Shown piece after piece: positions 44,582 to 52,691 of a stretch of 64,000 nucleotides of DNA (positions within the stretch are counted from its first letter, which is position 1; every line of letters begins with the position of its first letter). This DNA comes from GCA-002727735 sp038134525 (GTDB lineage: Bacteria; Bacteroidota; Bacteroidia; Flavobacteriales_D; Parvicellaceae). The translations under genes and the position numbers were made by a program. The stretch spans positions 124,001-188,000 of the forward strand of contig JAYPVI010000001.1 in the NCBI GenBank assembly GCA_038134525.1, written 5' to 3'. The notes beneath the pieces are model-generated. The model did no database searches. It had not been told where the DNA came from and was given only the letters and a program-made list of their open reading frames with translations.

Positions 44582-45717
44582 TTATTTAAATAATTTTTAA
44601 TATGATTTATAATATAAAGCTGTTGATAATCTGATAATTCAGTATGCATCGGTAATGAAACCACCCTAGAAGTAAGCCACTCCGTTGTTGAAAGGTCTCC
44701 TTTAGAGACATCAATAGAAGAAAACATTTTTTGCAAATGTGCTGGAACAGGATAATAAACCATAGCTGGAATACCATTTTTATTGAGATAATCTATAAGA
44801 TCATCTCTATTTACAGTATCATCTAATTGCAATGTATATTGGTGAAAAACATGATCGGAATCAGCATTTCTAAATGGAATTTTAAGCTTTTGCTCTTTTT
44901 TAAAATACTGATCATAAAAAGCTGCAGCTTTTTGTCTATTTTTAATGTAAGTATCTAATTCTTTAAGCTTGATTCTAAGTATTGCTGCTTGAATATTATC
45001 CAATCTAGAATTGCATCCCACTCTATCGTGATAATATTTTTTGGATTGACCATGATTTGCAATCATTCTCAATTGTTTAGCTAAATCATCATCATTAGTC
45101 ATTAAAGCACCTCCGTCTCCATAGCAACCTAGGTTTTTTGATGGAAAAAAACTTGTACAACCTACATGGCCAATAGTGCCTGTTTTATGGGGCCTTTCAA
45201 AACCACTAAAAGTACATCCAATTGCCTGAGCATTATCTTCTATAACATAAAGATCATTGTTAGAAGCAATCTCCATTATTTCAACCATATTGCATGATTG
45301 ACCAAATAAGTGAACTGGAACAATGGCCCTTGTTTTTGGTGTGATGGATTTTTCAATGGATTTTGGAGAAATGTTATATGTGTCTGGATCGCAGTCTACA
45401 AATACAGGTTTTAAACCCAACAAACCAATTACTTCAGTGGTTGCAATGTATGTGTATGAAGGAGTGATCACCTCATCACCAGGCTTCAATCCAAGACCCA
45501 TCATAGCAATTTGCAAAGCATCCGTACCATTCCCACATGCTATCACATGCTTTACTCCTAAATAATGTGCTAATTCTTCTTGAAATTTCTTAACCTCTTC
45601 CCCATTAATAAATTGTGTTGAGTTTATTACATTTTGAATCGCAGAATCAACCTCAGTTTTTATGTGGTTATACTGAGATTTTAAATCTACCATTTGTATG
45701 TTCAGGTTATTCTCCAA
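44578..45717 (-). CDS. DegT/DnrJ/EryC1/StrS aminotransferase (WbpE-like)
   Basis: PLP-dependent sugar aminotransferase, first gene of the operon. The 379 residues have MVDLKSQYNHIK near the start, the PSYTY/ATTEV region, EDNAQAIG with the PLP-ring Asp, and the Schiff-base Lys194 in FFPSKNLGCYGDGGA. The WbpA/B/D-like neighbours point to UDP-3-keto-GlcNAcA as acceptor. The listed start is TTG at 45717, which keeps the NIQMVDLKSQY N-terminus I remember from related proteins; the ATG at 45693 (MVDLKSQY) is the alternative. Confidence 0.9.
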   Translation of the reverse strand: MENNLNIQMVDLKSQYNHIKTEVDSAIQNVINSTQFINGEEVKKFQEELAHYLGVKHVIACGNGTDALQIAMMGLGLKPGDEVITPSYTYIATTEVIGLLGLKPVFVDCDPDTYNISPKSIEKSITPKTRAIVPVHLFGQSCNMVEIMEIASNNDLYVIEDNAQAIGCTFSGFERPHKTGTIGHVGCTSFFPSKNLGCYGDGGALMTNDDDLAKQLRMIANHGQSKKYYHDRVGCNSRLDNIQAAILRIKLKELDTYIKNRQKAAAFYDQYFKKEQKLKIPFRNADSDHVFHQYTLQLDDTVNRDDLIDYLNKNGIPAMVYYPVPAHLQKMFSSIDVSKGDLSTTEWLTSRVVSLPMHTELSDYQQLYIINHIKNYLNK

Positions 45718-45772
45718 AGGGATAAATTTTGAATTCGCGAATATACGTATATCAAGACATTATACCAATTCT

Positions 45773-45780
45773 TATATTTG
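45773..45780 (+). promoter_or_regulatory. Putative -7 element upstream of the outer-membrane protein gene
   Basis: TATATTTG matches TAnnTTTG and ends 5 nt before the ATG at 45786, predicting a leaderless transcript. It lies in the 68-nt divergent gap shared with the sugar-nucleotide operon. Confidence 0.42.
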
Positions 45781-45785
45781 TTTTC

Positions 45786-46547
45786 ATGTTTACGAAACTA
45801 CGTTCTATTTTAATTCTATTAATCAGCCTTTTTTTTATTGATGATTACTATGGTCAAAACGTTAAAGATTCTGTTTTATATTGCCCATTAATTAAAGTGA
45901 GTTTAGCTGCTCAAATTCCTGAAGGCGATTTAAAGGATTACTTTGGGGTTAATAGTAATATAGGGTGCTCTTTCGGTTTTAAAACCACCAAAAACCAAAC
46001 CTATGAAATAACATACAATTTCATTCACAGTAAAAATGTAAAATATACAGATGTCATTGCTCATTTATTAAATAGTCAAGGATGGATTATAAATCAGCAT
46101 GGTGAACAAAATTTATTTGTGCTTTACCAAAGAGGAGGGATCGTTTCAGCTGATATCGGAAAAATACTTCCAATTCTTGGTCCAAATCCTAACTCTGGAA
46201 TTCATTTAAAAGCCGGATTTGGATTCATGTATCATAAAATAAGAATTGAAAACGAACAAAATTTAATTCCGCAACTACAATCTGAATATCTCAAATATTA
46301 CGATCGCTTTACATTAGGAGGATCTATAACGGAATATGTAGGTTATCATCACATGAGTAACAACAACTTAGTTAATTTCTCCATTGGTTTGGAATGTATT
46401 CAAGGATTTACAAGAGGCATGAGAGATTATCAAATTGATTTAATGGGGCCTTACCATGAAAAACGAATTGACATCTACATTGGAATAAGAGCAGGTTGGA
46501 TCTTTCCTGTTTTTAGAAAGGCCCCTGACGAGTATTATTACAACTAA
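45786..46547 (+). CDS. Predicted outer-membrane beta-barrel protein
   Basis: I do not recognise a named family. From the ATG at 45786 the protein has 253 residues: a signal peptide (MFTKLRSILILLISLFFIDD, cut near YYGQ), then alternating strands typical of a small barrel (CSFGFKTTKNQTYEITYNFI, SGIHLKAGFGFMYHKIRIE, FTLGGSITEYVGYHHM, RIDIYIGIRAGWIFPVF). The end resembles lipid A deacylase or OmpW-sized barrels only in general form. It overlaps waaA by 1 nt, which suggests an envelope or lipopolysaccharide role. A TTG start at 45729 is possible but would overlap the promoter. Confidence 0.72.
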   Translation: MFTKLRSILILLISLFFIDDYYGQNVKDSVLYCPLIKVSLAAQIPEGDLKDYFGVNSNIGCSFGFKTTKNQTYEITYNFIHSKNVKYTDVIAHLLNSQGWIINQHGEQNLFVLYQRGGIVSADIGKILPILGPNPNSGIHLKAGFGFMYHKIRIENEQNLIPQLQSEYLKYYDRFTLGGSITEYVGYHHMSNNNLVNFSIGLECIQGFTRGMRDYQIDLMGPYHEKRIDIYIGIRAGWIFPVFRKAPDEYYYN

Positions 46548-47752
46548 TGATTCGACTTGTTTACAATCTCATATCCTTTGGAATCAATTTATATTGGTGG
46601 TTTAGTGCATTTATTGGAAACCAAAAATCGAAAAGTGCACGAAAAGGAAGAGAAAATTGGATAAAAAAACTAACACAACTATATCTTAGTAAACACCCTA
46701 TTTGGATACATGCTTCTTCACATGGTGAAGGCCTAATGGCTATGCCACTCATTAATCAAATTTTAAATGAAACTGATGAAGATATTCTAGTAACATTTTT
46801 TAGCCCTTCTGGATTTGAGCATTTTAAACACGGAAATAAACGCGTTAAAAAAATCTATTTGCCACTCGATTACTTTTCAACTACCAAAAAGTTCATTCAG
46901 ATTACAAATCCAAGACTTGTGATTTTTGTGAAATATGACCTATGGATGAATTTCATTTCGCAAATCATCAAAGCTAAAATCCCCTCATTTTGCTTTTCAA
47001 TTAAAGTTCCCTTTAACCACTGGTACTTTCGCTGGTATGGTAAGATTGTTATGAAAAAGCTAAGCAAAATGAATGGCCTGCTAACCGTAGATGATGACTC
47101 TTTTAAAAATTTAAATGCTGCTGGATTAACTAACGTTAAAATGTGTGGAGATACAAGATATGATCAAGTTAGCTTAGATTTTAATCCTGTTTTTAAAAAC
47201 ATCATGAAACCCTGTCTTATTTTAGGTTCATCATGGGAAGCAGAAGAAACTATTCTATCCGATATTTTGGATGACTTTAGCGAGCTTCAATTAATTATAG
47301 CTCCTCATGATGTTTCAACGCAAAGGTTATCTGAAATAAAAAAAAGATTTGGAAAAAATTGTGAATTACTCTCTGCTTGTAAAATAGATGAAATTCCTCA
47401 TGTTTTAGTTATAGATAAAATTGGATTACTTGCAGAACTGTATAGCAATAGTGATTTTGCCTTTATTGGAGGGGGATTTGAGGGTAAATTACACAACATC
47501 ATTGAACCAGCAGCTAAAAGAAATGTGATACTTTTTGGACCAAACATTGATCATTTCCCTGAAGCCATAGAAATGGAAAAAGAAGGATTTGCGAAAAGAA
47601 TTTCAAACGGAAAAGATCTCAAAGAAACAATATCTTCATTCGTGTTAAATCCAGATGAGTTAAAAAGAATAAAAGATACTTCCTATGAATTTGTTAAGAA
47701 AAAACGGGGAGCGTCACAAATAGTATTTGAAGAAATAAGGGGATTTCTTTAG
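46547..47752 (+). CDS. waaA: 3-deoxy-D-manno-octulosonic acid (Kdo) transferase
   Basis: Inner-membrane-associated glycosyltransferase (family 30) that adds Kdo to lipid A precursor. The 401 residues have a hydrophobic N-terminal anchor, the motif IWIHASSHGEG with catalytic Glu61, an N-terminal GT-B domain and a C-terminal domain with ILGSSWEAEE, APHDVS and GGGFEGKLHNIIEPAAKRNVILFGP, all typical of KdtA. The gene ends exactly where the convergent CxxC-protein gene ends (no intergenic base). Confidence 0.94.
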   Translation: MIRLVYNLISFGINLYWWFSAFIGNQKSKSARKGRENWIKKLTQLYLSKHPIWIHASSHGEGLMAMPLINQILNETDEDILVTFFSPSGFEHFKHGNKRVKKIYLPLDYFSTTKKFIQITNPRLVIFVKYDLWMNFISQIIKAKIPSFCFSIKVPFNHWYFRWYGKIVMKKLSKMNGLLTVDDDSFKNLNAAGLTNVKMCGDTRYDQVSLDFNPVFKNIMKPCLILGSSWEAEETILSDILDDFSELQLIIAPHDVSTQRLSEIKKRFGKNCELLSACKIDEIPHVLVIDKIGLLAELYSNSDFAFIGGGFEGKLHNIIEPAAKRNVILFGPNIDHFPEAIEMEKEGFAKRISNGKDLKETISSFVLNPDELKRIKDTSYEFVKKKRGASQIVFEEIRGFL

Positions 47753-48190
47753 CTATTCTACAATTTCAGCATCTTCTAAAATGTAGTTCAATTGATAAAT
47801 ATCATCTACGTTTAGGCGTAATTTCCCTTTAAACGTAATGACTTGATCCATTCGAAGTCCTTCATACTTTTTTACTAATTGTACTTCCATAACTGATTCT
47901 GGGCCAGCTTGTCCACAAAAAAAACACGAACTGTAAGGGTTAGCGGATAAAACATAATAGTCCTGTACAATATCTACGGGAATAATAAAACCACGAATTT
48001 GAACTTCTTTATTGTCTAGAGCAAGGACTTGAGCCGAAAACTTAGGGACCATGTAATACGCTTGAAACTCTTCAGACCAAATTTCATCAAATTCTACATT
48101 TTTCAATACCTCCCATGTAATCACATTTTGTGCATTTCCATGGAAAAAACAAGTGATAATAGCGCTTATAAAAAATATTTTTTTTATCAT
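47753..48190 (-). CDS. Exported CxxC protein, DUF3299-like
   Basis: A 145-residue protein with a signal peptide (MIKKIFFISAIITCFFHGNA). The core has IRGFIIPVDIVQDYYVLSANPYSSCFFCGQAGPES, which resembles the DUF3299 family, and a CxxC pair at Cys89/Cys92 that could bind a metal or form a disulfide. From memory, DUF3299 proteins accompany FtsX-like ABC transporters linked to zinc in Vibrio (the Zrg system). Here it overlaps the permease gene by 4 nt and is the last gene of that operon. A periplasmic accessory role is inferred. Confidence 0.72.
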   Translation of the reverse strand: MIKKIFFISAIITCFFHGNAQNVITWEVLKNVEFDEIWSEEFQAYYMVPKFSAQVLALDNKEVQIRGFIIPVDIVQDYYVLSANPYSSCFFCGQAGPESVMEVQLVKKYEGLRMDQVITFKGKLRLNVDDIYQLNYILEDAEIVE

Positions 48191-49434
48191 GATTTTTTTA
48201 AAGTTTGAGCAATATTGATTTTATAGGCTGAATATGCAGGATATAATGCAGAAATCATACCAATAAATACAGATCCTAGAATAAATAGAAACTCAACAGG
48301 ATAAAATAAAAATCCTGAAAAATCGTAATTGTAATTCGACAATACTAGGCCACTTAATAATTCCATTAATGTATGACCTAAAATAACTCCTAGAATAGAA
48401 CCTAACAATGAAATAATGATAGATTCAAAAATAACCGAGATGAAAATTTTTTTTGAGCTAGCTCCTCCTGCCCTCATCATGGCAATTTCGTATTTTCTAT
48501 CTTTCATCGAATTTAATAAGGTGATAAATACACTGATCATAGCCAAACCAAAAATAATCCAAGATAGCCTCATCAAAATATCAACCGCAGGCTGTATGAG
48601 TTCAAATAATTGCTGAATTTCAATCGCAGGTTCAGCTGCCATCAACTCACTTTTCTTATTGACACTTCCAGGTAATGTAAATTTACCTCTAGGTGAGTTA
48701 TATTTGACCAAAAGTGAGGTGATTTCATTTAAAGCATTCTCATGATGATGGTCGTGGTGATGATGATCATGCTTATCTAATTTCTCTTTACTGAGTTCAA
48801 AACTGCCTTTTTGGTGGTTTTCGGGATGAACATCCCATACACTTTCTAGTGGTGTCAATAGTAATTGATCAATAACCTCTCCCGTTTTTTCAAGAATCCC
48901 CACTATTTCATATTCAAAATCACCATGATCGTGTACTGATTCACCAACACCATGACTACCTGTAAATGTAGATCCAACCTTCAACCGCAATTCTTGAGCT
49001 ACTCGAGATCCTGCGACCACCTGAAGACTCTTCTCAAATAATTCCCCTTCTTTTATATTTGCTTTGTAAAGTTCATGTATAAAAGAAGGTCGAGTTCCTA
49101 CTATTCTAAATTTTTTATAGTTGTCTCCCAAAGAAATAGGGACTGCTAAACTAACAAATGGATGTTTCTCTATAAACTGAATTGACTCCATGGATATATT
49201 TCCCGTTGGTTGATCAATATGAAAGACATTACAAAGCACTAATTGCATTCCACTTCCTTTAGAGCCAACAACCAAATCTACCTTATTTGCATTTTTATTA
49301 AAATTAGATGCTAGTTGAGACATCGTGGAATAGGCTAATACGATGATCATAATAGAAACACCCATTAACAAAACAGATAACCCGCTTGAAAGCGGTTTTG
49401 TAATGATATTTTTTACACTATACTTTAAGAGCAT
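48187..49434 (-). CDS. FtsX/MacB-like ABC permease with histidine-rich loop
   Basis: A 415-residue permease with an N-terminal helix (about 15-40), a large periplasmic MacB-type domain (about 45-285) and three C-terminal helices (about 290-310, 330-355, 380-405) ending in the typical SALYPAYSAYKINIAQTLK. The periplasmic domain carries two histidine-rich clusters: His161, His168 and His170, and 222-231 (HDHHHHDHHH). Such clusters usually bind Zn2+ or related metals, and few MacB/LolE relatives have one. Three to four genes overlap in this operon. The substrate is inferred, not shown. Confidence 0.85.
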   Translation of the reverse strand: MLLKYSVKNIITKPLSSGLSVLLMGVSIMIIVLAYSTMSQLASNFNKNANKVDLVVGSKGSGMQLVLCNVFHIDQPTGNISMESIQFIEKHPFVSLAVPISLGDNYKKFRIVGTRPSFIHELYKANIKEGELFEKSLQVVAGSRVAQELRLKVGSTFTGSHGVGESVHDHGDFEYEIVGILEKTGEVIDQLLLTPLESVWDVHPENHQKGSFELSKEKLDKHDHHHHDHHHENALNEITSLLVKYNSPRGKFTLPGSVNKKSELMAAEPAIEIQQLFELIQPAVDILMRLSWIIFGLAMISVFITLLNSMKDRKYEIAMMRAGGASSKKIFISVIFESIIISLLGSILGVILGHTLMELLSGLVLSNYNYDFSGFLFYPVEFLFILGSVFIGMISALYPAYSAYKINIAQTLKKS

Positions 49435-50053
49435 CTAAATCTAATTTTTCATCAAATTTATTTTTCAAACGTTGATCGTGGGTGACTATGATTAATTTGG
49501 CATTATTTTCTTTAGAAAAGGATTTTATTATATCCAAAATAATTTCACATGATTGATCATCCAGGGCTGAGGTCGGCTCATCTGCTAAAATAAGCTTGGG
49601 AGTATTAACTACAGATCTCACTATAGAAACTCGTTGCTTCTCACCTTCACTTAGCTCATGAATTCTTGCTTTTTTCCGGTCTATTAAGCCTACCTTATCT
49701 AATAGAGTATGAATTAATTGTTCATCCTTATTTTTTACTAAATACTGACTAAATTTTAAATTAGAGATGACATCTAATGAGTTAATAAAATGTGGTCTTT
49801 GAAATACGAAACCAATATTTTTTCCTCGAAACTGATCTAACACTCTTTGAGTTAGACCATAGATATTTATATTCTCTATTATGACATCTCCTTCATTGGG
49901 TTTTTGTAATCCACCTAGAGCATTTAAAAGTGAAGTCTTTCCACTCCCACTTCGCCCAGTAATCAAAAGCTGTTCTGCTATCTTCAAATCAATATTAGGA
50001 TATGAAATTAGCCTATCATCATATTTTATATTTAGATCGTTAGTTTGGAGCAC
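49418..50053 (-). CDS. ABC transporter ATP-binding protein (LolD/MacB-type)
   Basis: ATPase partner of the adjacent FtsX-like permease. The 211 residues have Walker A GRSGSGKTS, Q-loop FVFQRP, signature LSEGEKQR, Walker B LILADEPTSALDD and switch His VTHD. It starts at GTG, inside the last 14 nt of lgt, and overlaps the permease gene by 17 nt, so the operon is tightly coupled. Related ATPases drive lipoprotein release, drug efflux or cell division (FtsE); the histidine-rich partner suggests metal handling. Confidence 0.92.
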   Translation of the reverse strand: MLQTNDLNIKYDDRLISYPNIDLKIAEQLLITGRSGSGKTSLLNALGGLQKPNEGDVIIENINIYGLTQRVLDQFRGKNIGFVFQRPHFINSLDVISNLKFSQYLVKNKDEQLIHTLLDKVGLIDRKKARIHELSEGEKQRVSIVRSVVNTPKLILADEPTSALDDQSCEIILDIIKSFSKENNAKLIIVTHDQRLKNKFDEKLDLDALKV

Positions 50054-51209
50054 TTTTCTTTGGATTAACCCAGTAATACAAACCTAAAATAATTAAAGGA
50101 ATACTTAAATATTGACCCATGTTAACTGCAGAATCATCACCTAATGTCTGATGTTCTTTAAAAAATTCTATGATAAATCTAGCAGCAAAATTCAACGTTA
50201 GAAATGCTCCGAATAGTTTGCCATTATATTCATACCAATTTCTTTTCCAATAGGTCCAAAAAAGGAATCCAAAAATTATCCAATATGCTATAGCCTCCCA
50301 TAATTGGGTGGGAATTCTGGGAATTAAATAAATTGGAAGAGTCAACATGTTACCACTAATGTCAACTTTATAAGAATTTGTCGTGGTAAAAAAGTGATTT
50401 TCACTCATTCGTTTAAGAAACTCTTTTATTTGTTGGTCTCTTTCACTAAGAATTTCTTTACTCACCATTGATTTATTTAATTCGTCAAATAAAAGTTGTT
50501 TGTATTCCAAGGAATAAGAATTAATAAAAGGAAATAAGTGGCTTTGAACATAATTGCTCTGGCTAAAAGAATCTAGATCAATTCCAGGGATTGTTAGAAC
50601 TAAATTTGAAATTGGATATTTTAATCCGTCTATCAGTGTATCTTTTTCTGTAGGAAGAAATTTTACCTGATTATCATTTAACCTAAAATAAGAAGATATT
50701 TCATTAGTTGTAGCATTTTCAAAGAAAAAGCCAGTGTATTGATCTGTTCTTAACCCCACTATTTCTGAATTCATTAAATTCCCCATTCTTATGAATCCAC
50801 TAGCTAACGCAACAGCAATAACTAATTTATCTAAAGACCATAAGGTATGTTTCTTCGTAATTTTTTTGGAATAGAGCCACATAGCAACAATTAATGCAAT
50901 AGCAGCTCCATGACTTGCTAAACCTCCTTTCCATACCATAGGTATTTCAAGTAAATTTTTGGCATAATAATCCCATTCGTAGAAAAATACGTGTCCTAAT
51001 CTAGCTCCTATTATAGTCCCTAAAACAGCATAAACTAATTTTTTATCCATCCACTCTATTGGAGCAGATTCGTTTATGTACATCTTTTTCACAATGTAGA
51101 ATCCCAACAGAAATGAGATCGCAAAAAATATACTGTAGTAGCGTAAAGTAATAATACCCTCATAAATTGCGGGGTCAACATTCCAGGAAATATATAATGT
51201 GGTATACAT
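50040..51209 (-). CDS. lgt: Prolipoprotein diacylglyceryl transferase, Bacteroidota form with insertion
   Basis: Inner-membrane enzyme that adds diacylglyceryl to the lipobox Cys of prelipoproteins. The ATG at 51209 gives 389 residues, about 100 more than E. coli Lgt. The catalytic His is in GGLASHGAA, the essential Arg residues are in IRMGNLMNS and in RIPTQLWEA (equivalent of RHPSQLYE). The extra length is a periplasmic insertion of about 100 residues between these motifs. It heads the operon with the ABC ATPase, permease and CxxC protein. An upstream in-frame GTG at 51215 lies inside the promoter element. Confidence 0.92.
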   Translation of the reverse strand: MYTTLYISWNVDPAIYEGIITLRYYSIFFAISFLLGFYIVKKMYINESAPIEWMDKKLVYAVLGTIIGARLGHVFFYEWDYYAKNLLEIPMVWKGGLASHGAAIALIVAMWLYSKKITKKHTLWSLDKLVIAVALASGFIRMGNLMNSEIVGLRTDQYTGFFFENATTNEISSYFRLNDNQVKFLPTEKDTLIDGLKYPISNLVLTIPGIDLDSFSQSNYVQSHLFPFINSYSLEYKQLLFDELNKSMVSKEILSERDQQIKEFLKRMSENHFFTTTNSYKVDISGNMLTLPIYLIPRIPTQLWEAIAYWIIFGFLFWTYWKRNWYEYNGKLFGAFLTLNFAARFIIEFFKEHQTLGDDSAVNMGQYLSIPLIILGLYYWVNPKKSAPN

Positions 51210-51214
51210 GATCA

Positions 51215-51222
51215 CAAATTTA
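51215..51222 (-). promoter_or_regulatory. Putative -7 element of the lgt-ABC operon
   Basis: The reverse strand reads TAAATTTG, a full TAnnTTTG match, ending 5 nt before the lgt ATG at 51209. No TTG is found at the proper distance. It lies in the 78-nt divergent gap with the persulfide dioxygenase gene. Confidence 0.42.
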
Positions 51223-51252
51223 ATACTTCATTTGTCTTTTAGGTGATAAGGC

Positions 51253-51283
51253 TTGTTGAATAAGATCTGTATCATTAATTTTG
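51253..51283 (+). promoter_or_regulatory. Promoter of the persulfide dioxygenase-thioredoxin operon
   Basis: TTG (51253-51255), a 20-nt spacer and TAATTTTG (51276-51283) match the Bacteroidota consensus. The -7 element ends 4 nt before the ATG at 51288, so the transcript should begin at the start codon. Confidence 0.7.
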
Positions 51284-51287
51284 TAAA

Positions 51288-52682
51288 ATGAATGTAGAAC
51301 AAATTTACACAGGTTGTCTAGCAGAAGCAACCTATTTTATTCAGTCAGGAAAGGAATGTGCCATAGTGGATCCACTTAGAGAAACAGATACTTATTTAGA
51401 AATGATATCTTCTTCGAAGGCCGCTTTAAAATACATTTTTATCACCCATTTTCATGCCGACTTTGTTTCTGGACATGTTGATTTAGCAAATGCAACTGGA
51501 GCCCGAATTGTATTTGGTCCTAAAGCTGAAGCCCAGTTTGAATTCTATCAAGCACAAGATCAAGAAATTTTCAATTTAGGTGAAATTCAAATTAAAGCTT
51601 TACATACACCTGGACATACACTAGAGTCAACCTGTTATTTATTGCTGGATGAGCAAGGAAAAGAGTATTGTGTTTTTACCGGTGATACCCTATTTATTGG
51701 AGATGTGGGAAGACCCGATTTAGCCGTAAAAAGTGATCTTTCCCAGGCAGATCTTGCAAAACTATTGTATCGATCATTAAATGAAAAAATTAAACCATTA
51801 GGAGATCAAGTCATCATTTACCCTGCTCATGGAGCTGGATCAGCTTGTGGTAAAAATATGAGCAAAGAACGGTTTGACACTTTAGGAAGCCAAAAAAAAT
51901 TGAATTATGCATTAAATGACAAACTCACCGTTGATGACTTTGTAAATGAAGTGACTTGCGGTTTAAATCAGCCCCCAAGTTATTTCCCGATTAATGTAGC
52001 TATGAATCAAGGCATAAATAAAACTTTTGATCAGATTATTAATAATGGCTTGAATGCATTAAATGCCGTTGAATTTAAAACACTTTCTGAAAAAGCTACT
52101 GTAATTGACTGCAGAAAGCCAGAAGAATTTTCAGTTTGTCATATCCCCAACTCCATATTCATAGGAATTGATGGAGGGTTTGCTCCTTGGGCGGGATCTA
52201 TTTTAAAAGACTTAAATGAAAAAGTACTTTTAATAGTAGAAAAAGGGAGAGAACGAGAAGCCGTAACTCGTCTAGCAAGAGTTGGAATTGACAATACAAT
52301 TGGATTTTTAGATGGTGGAATAGACTCTTGGTTAGGTGCTGGATTTAAAACAGATATGGTTAAATCTATAGATGCCCAACAATTTGAAAAAGAGTTAAGT
52401 TCTGATTCAAATATTGTTGATGTAAGAAACAACAATGAATATGCCAACGGTCATTTGGAAAATAGTGTTTTTAGACCTTTGGATCAAATTCACCACAATG
52501 TAAATGAATATCAAGCTGACACAAGTTACTATGTTCATTGTCAAGGTGGTTATAGATCTATGATTGCTTGTTCTGTTTTAAAAGCTCATGGCATTCATAA
52601 TTTAGTTGACATAAAAGGTGGTTTTGGTGCCATTTCAAAAAATACATCACTTTCAATTACCAATGAAAAAATATTGATCTAA
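51288..52682 (+). CDS. Persulfide dioxygenase-rhodanese fusion (CstB-like)
   Basis: A three-domain sulfide-detoxification enzyme of 464 residues. Domain 1 (1 to about 235) is an ETHE1-type metallo-beta-lactamase with iron ligands His54, His56 and Asp58 (THFHADFVSGH), His110 (HTPGHT), Asp133 (GDTLF) and His181 (AHGAG). Domain 2 (about 262-350) is a rhodanese fold whose active-site Cys is replaced (Glu318 in VEKGRE), so it is a pseudo-rhodanese. Domain 3 (about 363-455) is an intact rhodanese with Cys418 in CQGGYRS. This is the arrangement of S. aureus CstB, which oxidises persulfides and makes thiosulfate. A thioredoxin gene follows by 9 nt. The sqr gene is not here. Confidence 0.93.
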   Translation: MNVEQIYTGCLAEATYFIQSGKECAIVDPLRETDTYLEMISSSKAALKYIFITHFHADFVSGHVDLANATGARIVFGPKAEAQFEFYQAQDQEIFNLGEIQIKALHTPGHTLESTCYLLLDEQGKEYCVFTGDTLFIGDVGRPDLAVKSDLSQADLAKLLYRSLNEKIKPLGDQVIIYPAHGAGSACGKNMSKERFDTLGSQKKLNYALNDKLTVDDFVNEVTCGLNQPPSYFPINVAMNQGINKTFDQIINNGLNALNAVEFKTLSEKATVIDCRKPEEFSVCHIPNSIFIGIDGGFAPWAGSILKDLNEKVLLIVEKGREREAVTRLARVGIDNTIGFLDGGIDSWLGAGFKTDMVKSIDAQQFEKELSSDSNIVDVRNNNEYANGHLENSVFRPLDQIHHNVNEYQADTSYYVHCQGGYRSMIACSVLKAHGIHNLVDIKGGFGAISKNTSLSITNEKILI

Positions 52683-52691
52683 TTTATAATT

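Noticed and set aside
45729..45785. TTG start giving 19 extra residues for the outer-membrane protein
   Set aside because: It would place the TATATTTG promoter element inside the coding sequence and bury the signal peptide; the ATG at 45786 gives a proper signal peptide.
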